Source: an uncultured Lachnospiraceae bacterium
Lineage (GTDB): Bacteria > Bacillota > Clostridia > Lachnospirales > Lachnospiraceae
Direction: 5' to 3'
NCBI GenBank assembly: GCA_946183625.1
Contig: CAMHCL010000100.1
Span: forward strand, 1-5,798
DNA length: 5,798 nucleotides
The stretch's first letter is position 1, and each line of letters starts with the position of its first letter. Both the position numbers and the translations under genes were made by a program. The notes below the pieces were generated by a model. It did no database searches and was not told the DNA's origin. It saw nothing but the letters and a program-made list of their open reading frames with translations. Positions 5,291-5,798 of this stretch are shown here, one piece after another.

Positions 5291-5798
5291 TCATTCGCGA
5301 CGAGCAAGCTCATCTGCAATCTCTTCCCATGTAACTTCCTTCTCAACCATGAGCACCATGGCATGATAGAGAAAATCTGCTATTTCATACTTAATCTCTG
5401 ATGCATCAGGATTCTTGGAAGCAATTACAATCTCTGTACATTCTTCGCCAACCTTCTTGAGTATTTTGTCAATTCCCTCATTAAAAAGATAATTGGTATA
5501 ACTGCCTTCCTTAGGATTTACCTTGCGGTCAGCAATTACTTTATATACATCCTCAAGAACCTTATATATATCGGTTTCCTTTGCATCCTTACTTTCAACC
5601 AGAGGTGTAAAGAAGCATGTAGGATTACCTGTATGACATGCAGGTCCGGTCTGATCCACCTTGGCAAGGATAGTATCCTTATCACAATCAATAGTAAGAC
5701 TTACAACCTTCTGTATATGACCTGATTCCTCACCCTTTGTCCATAGCTTCTGTCTGGAACGTGACCAGTAAGTCATAAGGCCTGTCTCAAGAGTTTTA
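5291..5798 (-). CDS. hisIE: Bifunctional HisIE (phosphoribosyl-AMP cyclohydrolase / phosphoribosyl-ATP pyrophosphatase), 5' end missing
   Basis: Steps 2 and 3 of histidine biosynthesis in one cytoplasmic polypeptide. The reading frame is open to the right edge: the codons before the internal ATG at 5776 encode KTLETGL, which continues the HisI family motif, so that ATG is not the start. About the first 45-50 residues are missing. In the 168 visible residues, the HisI part has YWSRSRQKLW (10-19), the metal-site Asp/Cys cluster DCDKD (37-41) and CHTGxxxCFF with Cys54 and Cys61; Cys38, Cys54 and Cys61 match the known zinc ligands. After a linker (about 64-97), the HisE part has the EExxE motif EECTE (118-122) and ExxD (Glu138, Asp141) of the MazG-like pyrophosphohydrolase fold. 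It ends with TGA at 5293-5291, 60 bases before alaS. HisIE usually closes a his operon, so more his genes are expected to the right. Confidence 0.95.
   Translation of the reverse strand, partial: KTLETGLMTYWSRSRQKLWTKGEESGHIQKVVSLTIDCDKDTILAKVDQTGPACHTGNPTCFFTPLVESKDAKETDIYKVLEDVYKVIADRKVNPKEGSYTNYLFNEGIDKILKKVGEECTEIVIASKNPDASEIKYEIADFLYHAMVLMVEKEVTWEEIADELARRE

Overview
The window looks like chromosomal DNA from a Gram-positive anaerobe of the class Clostridia, most likely Lachnospiraceae. This rests on remembered gene order and protein family features (rpsU, phoH and ybeY together; a clostridial-style alanyl-tRNA synthetase with a Cys-rich insert; a fused HisIE), purine-rich Shine-Dalgarno (SD) sites, consensus sigma-A promoters and moderate-to-low GC. 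No search was run, so genus is not claimed.

Layout from left to right: (1) on the minus strand, the first 28 codons of a lipoprotein gene, overlapped by ybeY, which has its own near-consensus promoter in the 60-base gap after phoH; (2) phoH and, upstream of it, rpsU, separated by a strong intrinsic terminator that ends right at the phoH ribosome binding site; (3) the rpsU leader, driven by a fully consensus extended -10 promoter, whose RNA can fold into an H-type pseudoknot that covers the rpsU SD; (4) the only plus-strand gene, a 106-residue protein with a double-glycine (bacteriocin/RiPP-type) leader and a four-cysteine zinc-ribbon-like core; (5) a nested, bidirectional terminator between that gene and the convergent alaS; (6) alaS; (7) the 3' part of hisIE, which runs off the right edge.

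Most genes are housekeeping: ribosome assembly and translation (rpsU, ybeY, phoH, alaS) and histidine biosynthesis (hisIE). The minus-strand genes fall into two blocks, hisIE-alaS and rpsU-phoH-ybeY-lipoprotein. The small plus-strand gene sits alone between the blocks with its own candidate promoter and a shared terminator, so it looks like a stand-alone accessory cassette. The two items most worth following up are this peptide gene and the rpsU leader pseudoknot.
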